A stretch of 64,000 nt of DNA from G965199725 sp965199725 (GCA_965199725.1 OZ241321.1:1178001-1242000); one strand, 5' to 3'. Shown: positions 25,285 to 34,874, numbered from the stretch's first letter. Notes: generated by a model not told the origin, from the letters alone. Program-made: numbers and translations.

Positions 25285-27417
25285 GTGGCGCGAGGCACAC
25301 CTATTAACTGGTATCGCAATATTGGTATCGTTGCCCATATTGATGCTGGTAAAACTACAACAACCGAGCGTGTACTGTTTTATACTGGCATATCACACAA
25401 AATAGGCGAAGTGCATGAAGGGACCGCAGCAATGGACTGGATGCAGCAGGAGCAGGAGCGGGGTATCACTATTACCTCAGCATCAACCACCTGTTTCTGG
25501 TCTGGCATGTATGCACAATATCCACAGCATCGAATAAACATCATTGATACACCTGGTCATGTTGATTTTACTATTGAGGTACAACGTTCATTACGTGTTT
25601 TAGATGGTGTGTTGGTCGTTTTTTGTGCAGTTGGTGGTGTTGAACCACAATCAGAAACAGTATGGCGGCAAGCTGATAGATATAATGTACCCCGTATTGC
25701 GTTCATTAATAAGATGGATCGCGCTGGTGCTGACTTATTTCGTGTTATTGAGCAGATAAAAACCCAGCTTGGAGCTAACCCGGTAGTGATGCAGCTACCG
25801 ATTGGTCAAGCAGAAAACTTTACGGGTGTTGTTGATTTAGTGGCAATGAAAGCAGTTTACTGGGAAGACAATAACATGGGAGTTTCTTACGAGATAAAAG
25901 ATATTCCGCCAGATATGCTGAATGCCTGCAAATCATATCGGGAATTATTAGTTGAGTCAGCAGCAGAAGCGTCTGAGGAACTGATGGATAGCTATCTGGA
26001 ACAGGGCGAGTTATCAGTACTTGACCTTAAAAAAGGTATCAGGGAACAGACACTCAGCAATCAGATTGTGCCTGCTTTTTGTGGATCAGCATTCAAAAAT
26101 AGAGGTGTGCAGGCCTTACTGGATGCTGTCATTGATTTTATGCCTTCTCCTGTAGATGCCTCATACAATGAGATGGGTACGCAACAGACTTCTGCTTCTG
26201 CCCCTGTGCGTTTTGCTGATGACGGCGAGTCTTTTTTATCACTGGTATTTAAAATTGCTACTGACCCTTTTGTTGGAACACTGACTTTTTTGCGGGTTTA
26301 TTCCGGTGTGCTTAAATCAGGCGATATTGTCTATAATTCAGCACAGGACAAACAGGAACGTATTGATCGTCTGGTGCAAATGCACAGCAATAGTCGTGAG
26401 GAACTGACCGAAGTCAGGGCTGGTGATATAGCAGTTGCTATTGGTCTTAAATACACAACAACTGGTGATACTTTATGTGATCCAAATCATGTTATTACCC
26501 TTGAAAAAATTGATGTGCCCGAGCCTGTGGTTTCAATTTCTATTGAGCCAAAAACTCAGGCCGATCAACAGAAAATGGCTAATGCGCTCAGTAAGTTGGC
26601 TAAAGAAGATCCCTCTTTTCAGGTCACGATTGAGCAGGAATCTGCGCAAACGATCATTTCCGGTATGGGTGAACTACACCTTGATATCATTGTTGACCGT
26701 TTAAAAAGAGAATTCAGCGTAAATGTCAATGTTGGCGTGCCGCAAGTTTCTTATCGTGAAACAATTCGTAACACGATTGAAGCAGAAGGAAAATTTATCC
26801 GCCAAAGTGGCGGTAAAGGACAATATGGCCATGTTTGGTTAAGGCTACAACCGCAAGAGCCTGGATCGGGTTACGCCTTTGAAAATGAGGTTACTGGCGG
26901 TGCAGTGCCGAAAGAATTTATTCCATCTGTAGATAAAGGTGTACAAGAGCAAATGAAAAATGGTATAATAGCGGGCTATCCAGTTGAAGATGTCAAAGTG
27001 ACATTATTTGACGGGTCTTACGATGACGTTGATTCAAGTGAAATGGCGTTTAAAGTTGCTGGTTCTCTTGGGTTTAGAAATGGTGCGCTGGAAGCTAATC
27101 CAGTGTTGCTGGAACCACTGATGGAAGTTGAGGTCCTTCTTCCTGAAGAGTATACAGGCGAGATAATGGGTGACTTAAACCGTCGACGAGGCGTTTTAGA
27201 TTTCTGTAACAATTTAGATACTGGCGCAGTGATTGATCATAATGAGTTACCAAGTGGTAGAGTCATGCGTGCTGAGGTACCACTGGCTGAAATGTTTGGC
27301 TATGCAACAAGTTTACGTTCTGCAACACAGGGTAGAGCGACATACTCTATGAAATTTGCTCGGTACGCAGAAGTACCGGAGAATGTGACTAAAGAGGTTG
27401 TCAAGAAGGGGCGATAA
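25285..27417 (+). CDS. fusA: Elongation factor G
   Basis: Translocation GTPase; 710 residues, slightly longer than E. coli EF-G (704). G1 AHIDAGKTTTTE (about 17-28), effector region RGITITSA, G3 DTPGHVDF near 92 and G4 NKMDRAG near 146. Domains II-V are complete to the lysine-rich end. The GTG start is supported by GTGGAG 10-15 bases upstream and by MARGTPINWYRNIG aligning with family N termini. No duplicated or mitochondrial-type features seen. Confidence 0.98.
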   Translation: MARGTPINWYRNIGIVAHIDAGKTTTTERVLFYTGISHKIGEVHEGTAAMDWMQQEQERGITITSASTTCFWSGMYAQYPQHRINIIDTPGHVDFTIEVQRSLRVLDGVLVVFCAVGGVEPQSETVWRQADRYNVPRIAFINKMDRAGADLFRVIEQIKTQLGANPVVMQLPIGQAENFTGVVDLVAMKAVYWEDNNMGVSYEIKDIPPDMLNACKSYRELLVESAAEASEELMDSYLEQGELSVLDLKKGIREQTLSNQIVPAFCGSAFKNRGVQALLDAVIDFMPSPVDASYNEMGTQQTSASAPVRFADDGESFLSLVFKIATDPFVGTLTFLRVYSGVLKSGDIVYNSAQDKQERIDRLVQMHSNSREELTEVRAGDIAVAIGLKYTTTGDTLCDPNHVITLEKIDVPEPVVSISIEPKTQADQQKMANALSKLAKEDPSFQVTIEQESAQTIISGMGELHLDIIVDRLKREFSVNVNVGVPQVSYRETIRNTIEAEGKFIRQSGGKGQYGHVWLRLQPQEPGSGYAFENEVTGGAVPKEFIPSVDKGVQEQMKNGIIAGYPVEDVKVTLFDGSYDDVDSSEMAFKVAGSLGFRNGALEANPVLLEPLMEVEVLLPEEYTGEIMGDLNRRRGVLDFCNNLDTGAVIDHNELPSGRVMRAEVPLAEMFGYATSLRSATQGRATYSMKFARYAEVPENVTKEVVKKGR

Positions 27418-27443
27418 CATCCAAGTGAGTGAGGAAACAAATC

Positions 27444-28634
27444 ATGTCTAAAGAGAAGTTTGAACGCAACAAGCCACATGTCAATGTGGGTACAATTGGT
27501 CACGTCGACCATGGTAAAACAACGCTGACAGCAGCTATCACCAAAGTGATGGCTGATACTCAGGGTGGTGAGATAAAATCTTTTGCTGATATTGATAATG
27601 CACCAGAAGAAAGAGAGCGCGGTATTACCATCTCAACATCACATGTTGAATACGAAACTGCAAATAGACATTATGCGCACGTTGATTGCCCAGGTCATGC
27701 CGATTATGTCAAAAATATGATTACTGGTGCCGCCCAGATGGATGGTGCTATTTTAGTTGTCAATGCCGCTGATGGCCCAATGCCACAAACACGCGAACAT
27801 ATCCTGCTTTCTCGTCAGGTCGGTGTACCCTATATTGTTGTGTTTTTAAACAAGGCCGACATGGTTGATGATGCCGAATTGATTGAACTGGTTGAAATGG
27901 AAGTCCGTGAGCTATTAGACAAGTATGATTTCCCAGGTGATGATACCCCCATTATTGTTGGTAGTGCCCTGAAAGCGTTAGAAGGCGACACCAGTGATAT
28001 AGGTATACCAGCCATCATCCGCTTAGCAGAAGCGATGGACAGTTATTTTCCAGAGCCGGAACGGTCAGTGGATGGTGCATTCCTGATGCCGATAGAAGAT
28101 GTTTTTTCAATATCGGGACGTGGCACTGTAGTAACGGGTCGGGTTGAACGCGGCATCGTTAAAGTTGGCGAAGATCTGGAAATAGTCGGTATTAAGGATA
28201 CTGCAAAAACGACCTGTACCGGTGTTGAAATGTTCCGTAAGCTGCTTGATGAAGGCAGATCAGGTGATAATGTTGGTGTATTGTTGCGTGGCACTAAACG
28301 GGAAGATGTTGACAGGGGTCAGGTACTGGCCCACCCAGGTACCATTAAGCCACATACTCAGTTTGAATCAGAAGTATATATTTTGTCAAAAGATGAAGGC
28401 GGACGACATACTCCATTCTTTAATGGTTACCGCCCCCAGTTTTACTTCCGTACTACTGATGTTACCGGTATCTGTGATTTGCCCAAGGATATTGAAATGG
28501 TTATGCCAGGCGATAACATCAAAATGAGCGTTACCTTAATTGCTCCGATTGCCATGGAAGAAGGTCTGCGCTTTGCTATCCGTGAAGGTGGTCGCACAGT
28601 AGGCGCTGGTGTTGTCAGTAAGATTATTGAATGA
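27444..28634 (+). CDS. tuf: Elongation factor Tu, copy 2
   Basis: 396 residues, tufA position at the end of the str operon, 26 bases after fusA. I chose the ATG at 27444, preceded by GAGGAAAC, rather than the upstream in-frame ATG at 27429, because the protein then matches copy 1 exactly. The nucleotide sequence 27430-28642 is the same as 10930-12142, which points to ongoing gene conversion. The rpsJ ribosome site GAGGGG overlaps its stop codon. Confidence 0.99.
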   Translation: MSKEKFERNKPHVNVGTIGHVDHGKTTLTAAITKVMADTQGGEIKSFADIDNAPEERERGITISTSHVEYETANRHYAHVDCPGHADYVKNMITGAAQMDGAILVVNAADGPMPQTREHILLSRQVGVPYIVVFLNKADMVDDAELIELVEMEVRELLDKYDFPGDDTPIIVGSALKALEGDTSDIGIPAIIRLAEAMDSYFPEPERSVDGAFLMPIEDVFSISGRGTVVTGRVERGIVKVGEDLEIVGIKDTAKTTCTGVEMFRKLLDEGRSGDNVGVLLRGTKREDVDRGQVLAHPGTIKPHTQFESEVYILSKDEGGRHTPFFNGYRPQFYFRTTDVTGICDLPKDIEMVMPGDNIKMSVTLIAPIAMEEGLRFAIREGGRTVGAGVVSKIIE

Positions 28635-28641
28635 GGGGATA

Positions 28642-28959
28642 ATGACAACGACTCAAACCATTAGAATTAGGTTAAAATCGTTTGATCATCGTTTGATCGA
28701 TCAATCTACCAAAGAAATTGTTGAAACAGCTAAGCGGACAGGTGCTCGTGTCAATGGACCAATTCCACTACCAACCAAGAAAGAACGTTTTACTGTGCTG
28801 ATTTCACCTCATGTTAATAAAGATGCGCGTGATCAGTATGAGATTCGTACACATAAGCGGCTCATGGATATTGTTGAACCTACTGACAAAACAGTGGATG
28901 CGTTAATGAAACTCAGCCTTGCCGCTGGCGTTGATGTTCAGATTAAATTAGAGCACTGA
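28642..28959 (+). CDS. rpsJ: Ribosomal protein S10
   Basis: 105 residues; MTTTQTIRIRLKSFDHRLID at the start and the conserved VNGPIPLPTKKERFTVL. Also the NusG/NusB partner in antitermination. The ATG is only 7 bases after the tuf stop, with the ribosome site GAGGGG overlapping that stop. There is no room for a separate S10 leader of the E. coli kind, so str and S10 operons are joined here. Confidence 0.98.
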   Translation: MTTTQTIRIRLKSFDHRLIDQSTKEIVETAKRTGARVNGPIPLPTKKERFTVLISPHVNKDARDQYEIRTHKRLMDIVEPTDKTVDALMKLSLAAGVDVQIKLEH

Positions 28960-28963
28960 TCTG

Positions 28964-29596
28964 ATGGCTATTGGACTTGTTGGCCGTAAATGTGGAATGA
29001 CACGCGTCTTTACTGAAGATGGTGGATCAATACCGGTGACTGTAATTGAAATTCAACCTAATCGTATCAGTCAGCTGAAAACAGTTGCAATCGATGGTTA
29101 CAGTGCTGTGCAGGTGACCATTGGTTCAAAAAAACCATCTCGTGTTACCAAGTCGCAGGCTGGTCATTTTGCCAAAGCAGGGTCTTTTGCAGGTAGCAAG
29201 ATGTACGAATTTGCTGTTGACGATTCATCTGAATTAGAGATGGGATCAGAGATTAAGGCCACTGTTTTTGAGGCAGGTCAAATGGTTGATGTGACTGGCA
29301 CAACAAAAGGCAAAGGTTTCGCTGGTGTAATGAAACGTTACGGTTTCCGTGGTGGCGATGCAACCCATGGCAATTCTATTTCGCACAGATCAGCAGGCTC
29401 TATTGGTCAGTGTCAAACGCCAGGACGTGTATTTAAAGGAAAAAAGATGGCCGGACACATGGGTAGCACCAAGCGCACATTACAGAATTTATCTATTGTT
29501 AGTGTTGATGGGCAACGCAATCTACTACTTGTCAAGGGCTCAATACCCGGATCAAAGAACAGTAATGTCATTGTTTGTCCTGCTGTTAAAGCTTAA
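28964..29596 (+). CDS. rplC: Ribosomal protein L3
   Basis: 210 residues. Begins MAIGLVGRKCGMTRVFTEDG and carries the central extension GFAGVMKRYGFRGG and THGNSISHR that reaches toward the peptidyl-transferase centre, including the Gln of SIGQCQTPGRV methylated by PrmB in relatives. Only 4 bases after rpsJ. Confidence 0.98.
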   Translation: MAIGLVGRKCGMTRVFTEDGGSIPVTVIEIQPNRISQLKTVAIDGYSAVQVTIGSKKPSRVTKSQAGHFAKAGSFAGSKMYEFAVDDSSELEMGSEIKATVFEAGQMVDVTGTTKGKGFAGVMKRYGFRGGDATHGNSISHRSAGSIGQCQTPGRVFKGKKMAGHMGSTKRTLQNLSIVSVDGQRNLLLVKGSIPGSKNSNVIVCPAVKA

Positions 29597-29616
29597 AGGA
29601 TTTTAAGGTAAATACT

Positions 29617-30234
29617 GTGGATGTTAAGTTGCAACCATTTGATGGCGGAAAGGCAAGTAAAATCAGCATTGCTGATACCGTATTTGATCGTGATTATAAT
29701 GAATCACTGGTTCAGCAGCTGATTACTGCTTATTTAGCAGGTGGACGTAGCGGTACTCACGCACAAAAAAAGCGCTCTGAAGTGCGAGGTGGCGGCAAAA
29801 AACCCTTTTCACAAAAAGGTGGTGGACGTGCTCGTGCTGGTACAATCAGAAGTCCATTATGGCGTTCTGGTGGTACAGTATTTGCAAAAAAACCAAGAAC
29901 TTATACAAAGAAAATTAATCGCAAAGTGTACCGTGGGGCAGTATGTGCAATTTTATCAGAATTGTGTCGTAACGATTCGCTCGTTATTGTCGATAAAATT
30001 GAATCAGAAACAGCAAAAACTAAAAATTTACTGACTAAAATAACAGCATTAGGTTTGAAAAATGTACTTCTTGTTGCTGAATCGGTAACAGAAAATTTGG
30101 TGTTGGCTTCGCGCAACCTATGTGATGTTGATGTTACTGATGTAGCACAACTTAATCCAGTTGCATTACTGAAATTTGACGTGGTTGTGATAAGTCAAGC
30201 TTCTGTTCGCAGGTTGGAAGGGTCGCTGATATGA
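29617..30234 (+). CDS. rplD: Ribosomal protein L4
   Basis: 205 residues from a GTG start with AAGGT about 8 bases upstream; no in-frame ATG is near. The extended loop GTHAQKKRSEVRGGGKKPF and GRARAGTIRSPLWRSGG enters the exit tunnel. In E. coli L4 represses the S10 operon through a leader that is absent here. The last 4 bases overlap rplW. Confidence 0.97.
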   Translation: MDVKLQPFDGGKASKISIADTVFDRDYNESLVQQLITAYLAGGRSGTHAQKKRSEVRGGGKKPFSQKGGGRARAGTIRSPLWRSGGTVFAKKPRTYTKKINRKVYRGAVCAILSELCRNDSLVIVDKIESETAKTKNLLTKITALGLKNVLLVAESVTENLVLASRNLCDVDVTDVAQLNPVALLKFDVVVISQASVRRLEGSLI

Positions 30235-30527
30235 ACTCAGAAAGATTAACAAAAGTGATAGTTGGGCCTATAGTGACAGAAAAGACATCTCGTACTAGCG
30301 AACACAATAATCAAGTAGCGTTTAAGGTGTTACCAGATGCCCATAAGCATGAGATCAGGCAGGCTGTAGAAAGGCTATTTGGTGTTAAAGTTATAGCGGT
30401 AACAACTGCCCATGTAAGAGGTAAGCTTAAACGCACTGGTCGTATTTTGGGCAGACGTTATGATTGGAAGAAAGCCTATGTCAGCTTGGCAGAAGGTGCT
30501 GATATTGATTTTCTTGATAGGGAATAA
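30231..30527 (+). CDS. rplW: Ribosomal protein L23
   Basis: 98 residues at the tunnel exit, docking site for trigger factor and SRP. IVGPIVTEKTSR near the start and the VERLFGVKVIAVTTAHVRGK strand-helix unit are typical. Start overlaps the rplD stop by 4 bases (ATGA), implying coupling. Confidence 0.97.
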   Translation: MNSERLTKVIVGPIVTEKTSRTSEHNNQVAFKVLPDAHKHEIRQAVERLFGVKVIAVTTAHVRGKLKRTGRILGRRYDWKKAYVSLAEGADIDFLDRE

Positions 30528-30560
30528 TATCAGGATATATTATGCATGAGGAAATCGGCG

Positions 30561-31394
30561 ATGCCGTTAAAAAAAGCTAACCCTACATCGTCAGGTCGTC
30601 GGTTTACCGTGCAGGTCAAAACAGAAGGGCTTTATAAGGGGGAGCCTTATGCTCCTCTTTTGGCTAGAAAAGCCAAAACTGGCGGGCGCAATAAGTCTGG
30701 TCGTATCACAGTAAGACATCGCGGTGGGGCACATAAAAAGCGTTATCGCTTAATAGACTTTAAGCGTAATAAGGACGGCGTACCAGCAGTGGTTGAACGC
30801 ATTGAATATGATCCGAACCGTAGTGCTCATATTGCTTTATTAAGCTATGCTGATGGGGAAAAATCGTACATCATTGCGCCAAAGGGTTTGGCGGTGGGTG
30901 ATCGTTTGCAGTCTGGTTATAATGCAGATATTCGTACAGGCAATTGTTTAAAGTTATCAGCCATACCATTGGGTAGCACTATTCACTGTCTTGAAATGAA
31001 GCCAGGTAAAGGCGCCCAGATTGCTCGTAGTGCTGGTGCTAGTGTGCAGTATGTAGCGCGTGAAAATGGCTATGCGACAGTGCGGTTACGTTCTGGTGAG
31101 ATGCGTAAAGTGTCACTGGGATGCAAGGCAACATTGGGTGAGGTTGGTAATGGTGAGTATTCGCTGCGATCATTGGGTAAAGCTGGCGCTAAACGTTGGC
31201 GTGGTATTCGTCCTACAGTGCGTGGTGTTGTTATGAATCCAGTAGATCACCCGCATGGCGGTGGCGAAGGTCGCACATCAGGTGGTCGTCATCCAGTGTC
31301 ACCCTGGGGTATTCCTACTAAAGGATACAAAACCCGTAACAATAAGCGTACTGATAATTTAATCGTACGCCGCAGTAGTAGTGGTCGCAAATAA
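30561..31394 (+). CDS. rplB: Ribosomal protein L2
   Basis: 277 residues from the ATG at 30561. An in-frame ATG at 30546 would add five residues, but GAGGAAA (30549-30555) is correctly spaced only for 30561. Conserved GRNKSGRITVRHRGGAHKK, and the near-invariant NPVDHPHGGGEGR near residue 225, with the catalytic-core His. Follows rplW by 33 bases. Confidence 0.97.
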   Translation: MPLKKANPTSSGRRFTVQVKTEGLYKGEPYAPLLARKAKTGGRNKSGRITVRHRGGAHKKRYRLIDFKRNKDGVPAVVERIEYDPNRSAHIALLSYADGEKSYIIAPKGLAVGDRLQSGYNADIRTGNCLKLSAIPLGSTIHCLEMKPGKGAQIARSAGASVQYVARENGYATVRLRSGEMRKVSLGCKATLGEVGNGEYSLRSLGKAGAKRWRGIRPTVRGVVMNPVDHPHGGGEGRTSGGRHPVSPWGIPTKGYKTRNNKRTDNLIVRRSSSGRK

Positions 31395-31414
31395 AAGGTC
31401 AAGCAGAGAATTAT

Positions 31415-31690
31415 ATGTCGCGTTCAATTAAAAAAGGTCCCTTTATAGACCAGCACCTTGAAAAAAAGGTATTAAAAGCAGTGGAAGATCATGATAAGCG
31501 CCCAATTAAAACATGGTCGCGTCGATCTATGATTTCACCTGAAATGATAGGGTTAACTATTGCTGTTCATAATGGCAGGCAACATGTGCCTGTCTTTATT
31601 ACTGAAGATATGGTTGGGCATAAGTTGGGCGAATTTTCACCAACACGGACTTTTCGTGGCCATATCGCTGATAAGAAAGTGAAAAAGTAG
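31415..31690 (+). CDS. rpsS: Ribosomal protein S19
   Basis: 91 residues, 30S head protein. MSRSIKKGPFID at the start and TWSRRSMISPEMIGLT plus HNGRQHVPVFITEDMVGHKL are family-standard. Ten bases before rplV in the S10 order L3-L4-L23-L2-S19-L22-S3-L16-L29-S17. Confidence 0.98.
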   Translation: MSRSIKKGPFIDQHLEKKVLKAVEDHDKRPIKTWSRRSMISPEMIGLTIAVHNGRQHVPVFITEDMVGHKLGEFSPTRTFRGHIADKKVKK

Positions 31691-31700
31691 AGTGTTGACA

Positions 31701-32033
31701 ATGGCCACGAAAGCGCACTATAACTATGCACGAATTTCCGCACAGAAAGTACGTCTGGTAGCGGATCAGATCAGAGGATTGCCAGTAGAAAAGGCGATTA
31801 ATGTATTAACCTTCAGCTCTAAAAAGGCGGCAACATTGATGAAAAGTGTACTCAACTCTGCTATTGCTAATGCAGAACATAATGATGCTGCTGACATTGA
31901 TGAACTTTATGTTTCAGCAGTGATGGTTGATGAAGCTTCAAAGATGAAGCGTATGTTGCCACGTGCAAAAGGACGTGGCAATCGTATTCTTAAACGTACA
32001 AGCCATATTACTGTGATTGTTGACGAGAAGTAA
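31701..32033 (+). CDS. rplV: Ribosomal protein L22
   Basis: 110 residues from the ATG at 31701 (MATKAHYNYARIS), the E. coli length. A GTG three codons earlier is also in frame; neither has a strong ribosome site, so coupling to rpsS is likely. The C-terminal hairpin KRMLPRAKGRGNRILKRTSH lines the exit tunnel. Confidence 0.95.
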   Translation: MATKAHYNYARISAQKVRLVADQIRGLPVEKAINVLTFSSKKAATLMKSVLNSAIANAEHNDAADIDELYVSAVMVDEASKMKRMLPRAKGRGNRILKRTSHITVIVDEK

Positions 32034-32043
32034 GAGAGTTATT

Positions 32044-32706
32044 ATGGGGCAAAAAGTCCATCCAACTGGCTTTAGACTTGGCACAACCAAAGACTGGAAT
32101 TCTATCTGGTATGCAAATTCATCAGAGTTTTCTGATCTGCTAGATAAAGATATTAAGGCGCGTGACCACTTGAGAATCAAACTATCTCAGGCTTCGGTCA
32201 GCAAGATTCAGATAGAGCGTCCTGCAAAGAATGCAAAAATCACTATTCATACTGCTCGCCCTGGCATTGTTATTGGTAAAAAAGGGGAAGATATTGGCAG
32301 ACTACGCCAGGAATTGTCAGCAATAATGGGTATTGATGTTGATGTTGGCATTGAAGAAATTCGCAAGCCCGAGCTTGATGCTACATTAGTTGCAGAGAGT
32401 GTAGCACAACAGTTAGAGCGTCGTATTATGTTCCGTCGTGCTATGAAGCGTGCTGTGACTAATACCATGCGTTTAGGCGCTGAAGGCATTCGTATTAATG
32501 TCAGTGGACGATTGAATGGTGCCGAGATTGCGCGTACAGAATGGTATAGAGAAGGTCGCGTGCCGCTACATACGCTACGTGCAGATATTGATTATGGTAC
32601 TGCAGAAGCAAATACAACTTATGGCATTATTGGTGTTAAGGTTTGGATTTTTAGGGGTGAAGTGTTTGAAGTAAATGCACAAACTGCTCCGTCAGCAGAA
32701 AAGTGA
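32044..32706 (+). CDS. rpsC: Ribosomal protein S3
   Basis: 220 residues from the ATG at 32044 (MGQKVHPTGFRLG); the frame is open nine codons further but that part belongs to the rplV 3' end. KH-domain motif ARPGIVIGKKGEDIGRL near residue 77 and the C-terminal domain with GRLNGAEIARTEW. mRNA-entry helicase site of the 30S subunit. Confidence 0.97.
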   Translation: MGQKVHPTGFRLGTTKDWNSIWYANSSEFSDLLDKDIKARDHLRIKLSQASVSKIQIERPAKNAKITIHTARPGIVIGKKGEDIGRLRQELSAIMGIDVDVGIEEIRKPELDATLVAESVAQQLERRIMFRRAMKRAVTNTMRLGAEGIRINVSGRLNGAEIARTEWYREGRVPLHTLRADIDYGTAEANTTYGIIGVKVWIFRGEVFEVNAQTAPSAEK

Positions 32707-32715
32707 GGTTTTACA

Positions 32716-33129
32716 ATGTTACAGCCAAAAAGAACAAAATTCAGAAAGCAAATGAAGTTACGCAACCGGGGGTTAGCTCATCGTGGTACCAAGGTGAGTT
32801 TCGGTGAGTTTGGTCTTAAATCACTTGATTGTGGTCGCATTACGGCACGTCAGATTGAGGCAGCCCGTCGTGCGATGACCCGTTATATCAAGCGTGGTGG
32901 TAAAATCTGGATCCGTATATTTCCAGATAAGCCAATTACCAGTAAGCCACTTGAAGTAAGACAAGGCAAAGGCAAAGGTAATGTTGAATTCTGGGCGGCC
33001 AATGTTCAGCCAGGCCGTATGCTATATGAAATGGAAGGCGTTCCTGAGGATGTTGCGAGGGAAGCATTTCGCCTTGCCTCAGGCAAACTCCCTGTGAAAA
33101 CAATATTTGTAACGCGGGCGATACTGTGA
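32716..33129 (+). CDS. rplP: Ribosomal protein L16
   Basis: 137 residues, A-site tRNA contact. MLQPKRTKFRKQMKLRNRG start and GKGKGNVEFWAANVQPGRML are conserved; the Arg in the GRMLYE region corresponds to the residue hydroxylated by YcfD-type oxygenases in some relatives. Its TGA overlaps the rpmC ATG. Confidence 0.98.
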   Translation: MLQPKRTKFRKQMKLRNRGLAHRGTKVSFGEFGLKSLDCGRITARQIEAARRAMTRYIKRGGKIWIRIFPDKPITSKPLEVRQGKGKGNVEFWAANVQPGRMLYEMEGVPEDVAREAFRLASGKLPVKTIFVTRAIL

Positions 33130-33326
33130 TGAAAGCAAGTGAAATCAGACAAAAATCTACGGAAGATATCGATCAGGAACTTGAGTCTTTGCATAAAGAA
33201 CAGTTTAATTTACGCATGCAAAATGCCACTGGGCAATTAACGCGCTCTAGTGAAATAAAACGTGTTCGTCGTGACATTGCTCGTATTAAAACCGTGCTTG
33301 GTGAGCAAGCCAAGGGGCAAAAATGA
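33129..33326 (+). CDS. rpmC: Ribosomal protein L29
   Basis: 65 residues from the ATG at 33129, which shares one base with the rplP stop (TGATG); a GTG one codon earlier is the only alternative. MKASEIRQKSTEDIDQEL and the helix FNLRMQNATGQL are typical. The end overlaps rpsQ by 4 bases. Confidence 0.96.
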   Translation: MKASEIRQKSTEDIDQELESLHKEQFNLRMQNATGQLTRSSEIKRVRRDIARIKTVLGEQAKGQK

Positions 33327-33583
33327 GTGAGCAAAAAGACAATATACGTTTGGTAACTGGTCGCGTTGTCAGTAATAAAATGGATAAATCAATTACCGTG
33401 TTAGTTGAACGTAAAGTTGCTCACTCTATCTACAAGAAATATGTAAAGAAATCTAGCAGGTTGTATGCCCATGACGAACATAATGATTGTAATACTGGTG
33501 ACGTAGTTAATATTACTTTGGTGAGGCCTCTGTCAAAAACTAAAAGATGGAATCTGGTTAACATTGTCAGTCGGGCGAATTAG
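33323..33583 (+). CDS. rpsQ: Ribosomal protein S17
   Basis: 86 residues, 16S primary binder with an OB fold. GRVVSNKMDKSITVLVERK and YAHDEHNDCNTGDVV are family-typical. Last gene of the S10 section; a 27-base gap leads to rplN of the spc section. Confidence 0.97.
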   Translation: MSEQKDNIRLVTGRVVSNKMDKSITVLVERKVAHSIYKKYVKKSSRLYAHDEHNDCNTGDVVNITLVRPLSKTKRWNLVNIVSRAN

Positions 33584-33610
33584 TTATTTAGCGATGCTGG
33601 AGTTAAGATC

Positions 33611-33979
33611 ATGATTCAAATGCAGAGCAATTTGGAAACTGCTGATAATAGTGGTGCAAGGCTTGTAGAGTGTATTAAAGTGCTGGGCGGATCCCACCGG
33701 CGCTATGCTGGTATTGGTGATGTTATTAAAGTTACAATTAAGGAAGTAGTGCCTCATGGCAGGGTGAAAAAAGGTGAAGTGCATAATGCAGTAATTGTGC
33801 GAACATGCAAGGGGGTGCGCCGTCCGGATGGTTCAGTTATTCGTTTTGATAGTAATGCTGCTGTTTTGCTGAATGCTGCTCACCAGCCAATTGGTACGCG
33901 CATATTTGGTCCGGTGACCCGTGAACTACGTGGTGAAAAGTTTATGCGCATTATTTCGTTAGCATCTGAAGTGTTATGA
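33611..33979 (+). CDS. rplN: Ribosomal protein L14
   Basis: 122 residues. MIQMQSNLETADNSGAR start, SVIRFDSNAAVLLN, and the C-terminal GTRIFGPVTRELR are conserved. First gene of the spc section, with no terminator or clear promoter between it and rpsQ, so S10 and spc are probably cotranscribed. Confidence 0.98.
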   Translation: MIQMQSNLETADNSGARLVECIKVLGGSHRRYAGIGDVIKVTIKEVVPHGRVKKGEVHNAVIVRTCKGVRRPDGSVIRFDSNAAVLLNAAHQPIGTRIFGPVTRELRGEKFMRIISLASEVL

Positions 33980-33994
33980 GTAGGAATTGCCGTA

Positions 33995-34312
33995 ATGGAA
34001 AGATTAAAAAAAGGTGATACAGTTATTATCACAAAAGGTAAAGATATTGGAAAGCAGGGCGAAGTGCTTGCATGTGGGCAAGATAACAGGTTTTTGGTGC
34101 AAGGTGTTAACCTTGTCAAAAAGCACATGAAGCCAAATCCGTCACTTGGTCAAGCTGGTGGCATTATTGACAAAGAAATGCCAATACAGGGTGCAAATCT
34201 GGCGTTAATTAATCCTGCTACAGGTAAGGGCGATAAGGTAGCATTTAAAATTTTGGACAATGGTCAAAAGGTGCGGGTATTTAAGTCAAATGGTGAAGCC
34301 ATTGACAACTAA
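33995..34312 (+). CDS. rplX: Ribosomal protein L24
   Basis: 105 residues with an N-terminal KOW motif (KGDTVIITKGKDIGKQGEV, about 5-23) and VNLVKKHMKPNP. Assembly initiator of the 50S subunit. Fifteen bases after rplN. Confidence 0.97.
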   Translation: MERLKKGDTVIITKGKDIGKQGEVLACGQDNRFLVQGVNLVKKHMKPNPSLGQAGGIIDKEMPIQGANLALINPATGKGDKVAFKILDNGQKVRVFKSNGEAIDN

Positions 34313-34334
34313 ACGTTATGGTCAGGTAAGTTAA

Positions 34335-34874
34335 GTGAGCAGATTAAAAGAATTTTATCAGGACAATATAGTCAGCAAGCTGATAGATGAATTTAGCTAT
34401 AAGTCAGTTATGCAAGTCCCTAGACTCAATAAGGTTACCCTTAATATGGGTTTGGGTGATGCACTGACTGATAAAAAGGCATTGGAATATGCAGTGGCTG
34501 ATATGGAGAAGATTGCTGGTCAGAAAGTGATCATTACCAGAGCAAGAAAGTCAATTGCCGGATTTAAGGTGCGAGAAGGTTGGCCCGTAGGCTGTAAAGT
34601 GTCGTTGCGATCAGAGCGCATGTATAATTTTCTTGACAGATTAATTACGATTGCAATACCTAGAATTCGTGATTTTCGTGGTTTGAATCCCAGATCTTTT
34701 GACAAACAGGGGAATTATAGTATGGGCGTCAAGGAGCAGATTATCTTTCCTGAAATTGATTACGACAAGATTGATAAGTTAAGAGGTATGGATATCACCA
34801 TTACAACAACGGCCAGAACGGTTGAAGAGTCACGTGCTTTATTAGCGCAATTTAAGTTTCCTTTTAGAAAATAA
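34335..34874 (+). CDS. rplE: Ribosomal protein L5
   Basis: 179 residues, 5S rRNA binder. GTG start with CAGGTAAG upstream; MSRLKEFYQDNIV fits family N termini. VPRLNKVTLNMGLGDA, RARKSIAGFKVREG, and NYSMGVKEQIIFPEI are conserved. Confidence 0.97.
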   Translation: MSRLKEFYQDNIVSKLIDEFSYKSVMQVPRLNKVTLNMGLGDALTDKKALEYAVADMEKIAGQKVIITRARKSIAGFKVREGWPVGCKVSLRSERMYNFLDRLITIAIPRIRDFRGLNPRSFDKQGNYSMGVKEQIIFPEIDYDKIDKLRGMDITITTTARTVEESRALLAQFKFPFRK

